Shown piece by piece: positions 5,766 through 6,143 of a stretch of 6,143 nt of DNA. The position numbers were made by a program, and so were the translations under genes. Origin of the DNA: Pyramidobacter sp. (lineage in GTDB: Bacteria > Synergistota > Synergistia > Synergistales > Dethiosulfovibrionaceae); contig JAEEUD010000120.1 of NCBI GenBank assembly GCA_016286835.1, forward strand, positions 1 through 6,143. Reading direction: 5' to 3'. Every line of letters starts with the position of its first letter. The stretch's first letter is position 1. The notes under the pieces are model-generated. The model was not told where the DNA came from. It saw only the letters and a program-made list of their open reading frames with translations, and ran no database searches.

Positions 5766-5794
5766 TTGGCTTTTCGGACAAGTTTTAATATAAT
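5766..5794 (+). promoter_or_regulatory. Sigma-70 promoter of the AbgB-like gene
   Basis: TTGGCT (5766-5771, 4 of 6 to consensus) and a perfect TATAAT (5789-5794) are 17 nt apart. Transcription would start near 5801, exactly at the first arm of the hairpin in the leader. It is divergent from the crotonase promoter, with about 70 nt between the two -35 boxes; I see no clear operator in that gap. Confidence 0.82.
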
Positions 5795-5800
5795 AAGCCT

Positions 5801-5843
5801 GCGCGGCTTTCGCGCGACATGCGGCAGCGGGCCGCGCTTTTTT
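5801..5843 (+). terminator. Terminator-like hairpin in the leader of the AbgB-like gene
   Basis: GCCGCGC (5831-5837) followed by six T's (5838-5843) can pair with GCGCGGC (5801-5807), or its first five bases with the nearer GCGGC (5821-5825). GCGCG (5801-5805) can instead pair with CGCGC (5811-5815). These foldings compete for the same arms. The element sits between the promoter and the Shine-Dalgarno, so it could cause partial termination (attenuation). No upstream + strand gene needs a terminator here, since the hairpin at 4715 already ends the last one. Confidence 0.5.
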
Positions 5844-5844
5844 C

Positions 5845-5852
5845 GAGAGGAG
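5845..5852 (+). promoter_or_regulatory. Ribosome binding site favouring the second of two adjacent ATG codons
   Basis: GAGAGGAG ends at 5852. It is 4 nt from the ATG at 5857 and 7 nt from the in-frame ATG at 5860. Other genes in this window use 7-9 nt, so 5860 is the likelier start; the difference is one Met. Confidence 0.6.
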
Positions 5853-5859
5853 TTTTATG

Positions 5860-6143
5860 ATGACTGAAAGAATCTGCTGCACGAAGATCGACGAACAGGC
5901 GCCTGCCCTGATCGAGCTGGCGACGAAAATCTGGGAAAACCCCGAGATGGGCTGGACGGAAAAGAAAGCCGTGGAATGGACGGCGGAATACCTGCGCGGC
6001 CAGGGATTTGACGTGGAAGTGGGCGCGTACGGGATGCCCACGGCCATCCGCGCCGTCTGGGGCAAGGGGGCGCCCGTCGTCGGCTTTGCCGCCGAGTATG
6101 ACTGCCTGCCCGGCCTCAGCCAGAAAGTCTGCCCCACGCCCGA
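5860..6143 (+). CDS. M20 family amidohydrolase, AbgB-like (N-terminus only; runs off window)
   Basis: The frame is open to the window end, giving the first ~94 residues of an M20-type metallo-amidohydrolase. These cytoplasmic di-metal enzymes cut amide bonds; AbgB is the B subunit that with AbgA hydrolyses p-aminobenzoyl-glutamate, and relatives act on other N-acyl amino acids or dipeptides. The visible part shows the usual start, an amphipathic helix then IWENPEMGWTEKKAVEW (like 'IWxxPExxxxE'), a strand GFDVEVG, a Thr-Ala-Ile-Arg-Ala segment, and VVGFAAEYDCLPGLSQK. The last closely parallels the AbgB-type 'GEYDALAGLSQ' segment, which is what separates this group from carboxypeptidase G2-like members. 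Metal ligands (the HGCGHN region) lie beyond the window. The start could be the ATG at 5857. The neighbouring promoter and hairpin leader suggest independent control. Confidence 0.85.
   Translation, partial: MTERICCTKIDEQAPALIELATKIWENPEMGWTEKKAVEWTAEYLRGQGFDVEVGAYGMPTAIRAVWGKGAPVVGFAAEYDCLPGLSQKVCPTP

Noticed and set aside
5691..6137. A 148-codon - strand open frame over the AbgB-like gene and its leader
   Set aside because: It crosses a strong + strand promoter, a leader hairpin and an AbgB-like coding frame, and has no recognisable domain or ribosome binding site.
1..6143. Search for CRISPR repeats, tRNA/rRNA, insertion sequence ends, toxin-antitoxin or defence genes
   Set aside because: No spaced direct repeats, no tRNA-like cloverleaf ends, no transposase motifs and no small paired ORFs with their own signals were seen; the gene content is ordinary chromosomal metabolism, transport and regulation.

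Overview
This is a GC-rich bacterial chromosomal stretch (GC-rich codon third positions, G/C-heavy coding, A/T confined to short intergenic promoters and terminators). Strong AAGGAGG-type ribosome binding sites, sigma-70 promoters of the TTGACA/TACGAT type and the gene repertoire (MATE pump, PatB-type C-S lyase, short CHR transporter pair, stand-alone crotonase, AbgB-like M20 peptidase) fit an anaerobic, amino-acid/peptide-using bacterium. A GC-rich Synergistota member such as a Pyramidobacter-like organism, or a GC-rich Clostridia member, would fit, but that placement is inference and weak. No rRNA, tRNA, CRISPR array, insertion sequence, phage gene or recognisable defence system was seen.

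Layout. 1-803 (+): the C-terminal part of a MATE multidrug exporter, cut by the window edge. 837-2036 (+): a complete MalY/PatB-family PLP enzyme. 2049-2507 (+): a small exported protein of unknown function whose ribosome binding site overlaps the stop codon of patB; the pair ends at a bidirectional terminator (2531-2561). 4049 down to 2570 (-): a compact three-gene operon in which an ArsR-family repressor with a Cys/His-rich tail overlaps a short chromate-transporter-family gene by 4 nt, which overlaps a second such gene by 4 nt. Its promoter (4117-4089) carries inverted repeats that look like the repressor's operator. 4156-4704 (+): a divergent DUF5662-type protein with an HD-like histidine/aspartate pattern. 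An 18-bp perfect hairpin (4715-4758) separates it from the convergent 5605-4802 (-) enoyl-CoA hydratase/crotonase, which has its own clear promoter. 5860-6143 (+): the N-terminus of an AbgB-like M20 amidohydrolase running off the window, preceded by a good promoter and a leader containing a terminator-like hairpin plus six T's.

How the genes relate. The tightest functional unit is arsR-chr-chr. CHR-family 'half-size' proteins are known to work as pairs of opposite topology, and the repressor probably senses a metal/oxyanion or thiol-reactive ligand and controls its own operon. PatB plus the small exported protein form a second likely unit, possibly with some read-through from the MATE gene. 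The crotonase and the AbgB-like gene are divergent single transcription units with no pathway partners in view. The most unusual points are the Cys-rich ArsR controlling a CHR pair, the operator geometry, the attenuator-like leader of the AbgB-like gene, and the non-canonical loop after the second catalytic Glu of the crotonase.
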